Positions 63,716 to 64,000 of a stretch of DNA of 64,000 nucleotides are shown here, one piece after another; position 1 is the stretch's first letter; each line of letters begins with the position of its first letter. The notes beneath the pieces are model-generated. The model worked only from the letters and a program-made list of their open reading frames with translations. It was not told where the DNA came from and did not search any database. The stretch is from positions 1 through 64,000 of the forward strand of contig CALUQZ010000002.1 in assembly GCA_944323055.1 (NCBI GenBank), in the 5' to 3' direction. Source of the stretch: an uncultured Acholeplasmatales bacterium (GTDB taxonomy: Bacteria > Bacillota_I > Bacilli_A > Acholeplasmatales > Anaeroplasmataceae). A program made the position numbers and the translations under genes.

Positions 63716-63739
63716 GGTGTTTGAAATATTTTTCTACGT

Positions 63740-63764
63740 AAAAAAACCAGCCCCTTAAGGCTGG
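63740..63764 (-). terminator. Terminator of the alcohol dehydrogenase gene
   Basis: On the - strand CCAGCC (63764-63759) and GGCTGG (63752-63747) form the stem, followed by a run of seven T (63746-63740). Confidence 0.85.
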
Positions 63765-63790
63765 CTAAATGCTTTGTATTTTTATCTGTT

Positions 63791-64000
63791 TTATTCGTAA
63801 CAATCATTTAATATTTCTAAACAACTATCATAATCTAATAAGAAAATATCATCAATTGTACGAGTTCGATTAAATGTATAAAGATTAGCTATTTCTTCTA
63901 AACTTTCTTTGGTAACATTTACTTCTGTTAGTGTAGTTGGCATACCTATTTCTTTAAAATAGTTTTTCATCATTTGAATAGCTGTTTTACTAGCATCTTC
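63791..64000 (-). CDS. Iron-containing alcohol dehydrogenase, C-terminal part (runs off the window)
   Basis: The last ~69 codons of a - strand gene; the frame is open to the window edge. The sequence KNYFKEIGMPTTLTEVNV, then SLEEIANLYTF and a final DYDSCLEILNDCYE, matches the C-terminus of butanol-dehydrogenase-type (BdhA/YqhD-like) Fe-ADHs, where FFKSIGMPTTL is highly conserved. Metal and NAD(P) sites lie outside the window. It is the only gene to the right of dif. Confidence 0.8.
   Translation of the reverse strand, partial: EDASKTAIQMMKNYFKEIGMPTTLTEVNVTKESLEEIANLYTFNRTRTIDDIFLLDYDSCLEILNDCYE

Overview
The window looks like chromosome from a low-GC member of the Bacilli, probably a small-genome, gut-type lineague near the Mollicutes/Erysipelotrichia (RF39-like). 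This placement is inferred from the very AT-rich sequence, the Gram-positive gene order nusB-xseA-xseB-dxs-tlyA-recN, a Mycoplasma-like enlarged PotA, and type II-A CRISPR-Cas. The genetic code is standard: TGA ends several genes in tight ATGA overlaps. Genes are densely packed and mostly on the + strand.

Layout. 0-8 kb: membrane protein (-), a GNAT-AlkD fusion, thyA, folA, plsC, mutS2, thiN. 7.9-8.9 kb: TPP riboswitch and thiamine transporter ThiT. 8.9-17.7 kb: ABC exporter, hydrolase, and the nusB-xseA-xseB-dxs-tlyA-recN block. 17.7-30.6 kb: HAD phosphatase, DinB, IspH, DEAD-box helicase, DegV, glycogen genes glgA-glgC with a cre site in their promoter, argS, a flippase-like protein, a glycosyltransferase and tRNA-Leu. 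30.9-34.4 kb: an accessory patch with a small HTH regulator, a DUF262/HNH (GmrSD-like) gene broken by one in-frame TGA, a DUF2971 gene, and the 5' remnant of a group IIC intron lying directly behind a terminator. 34.4-41.6 kb: MarR-MATE-GNAT operon, a second Y-family polymerase with a YolD-like partner, HAD phosphatase, M18 aminopeptidase, and a lipoprotein HtrA-like protease. 41.7-45.3 kb: an arginine-to-putrescine operon and tRNA-Gln. 45.3-53.9 kb: a broken gene and a complete type II-A CRISPR locus (antisense tracrRNA, cas9, cas1, cas2, csn2, leader, 29 repeats). 53.9-58.9 kb: polyamine uptake operon (XRE-cupin regulator, potABCD). 59.3-62.1 kb: a TGS-uridine-kinase-type protein and a Fic-like protein lacking the catalytic signature. 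62.15-63.74 kb: a gene-free region holding an almost canonical dif site (62461-62488), then the end of an iron-dependent alcohol dehydrogenase on the - strand. Gene direction converges on dif, so this is very probably the replication terminus.

How parts work together. Thiamine: TPP-controlled uptake (ThiT) followed by pyrophosphorylation (ThiN). Folate/dTMP: ThyA plus DHFR. Polyamines: arginine decarboxylase, agmatine deiminase and N-carbamoylputrescine amidase make putrescine, and PotABCD imports polyamines; the CRISPR locus sits between these two modules. Immunity: the tracrRNA anti-repeat pairs with the repeat in the + orientation (12 bp upper and 8 bp lower stem), so the array is read rightward from a leader next to csn2.

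The most notable points are the dif-centred gene desert with its recurring short motifs, a cas9 leader that would be fully antisense to tracrRNA, a 10-nt repeat-complementary element at the 5' end of the CRISPR leader RNA, a perfect -10 box inside every repeat, the broken DUF262 cassette, and the group IIC intron remnant. All assignments come from reading the sequence; no database search was run.
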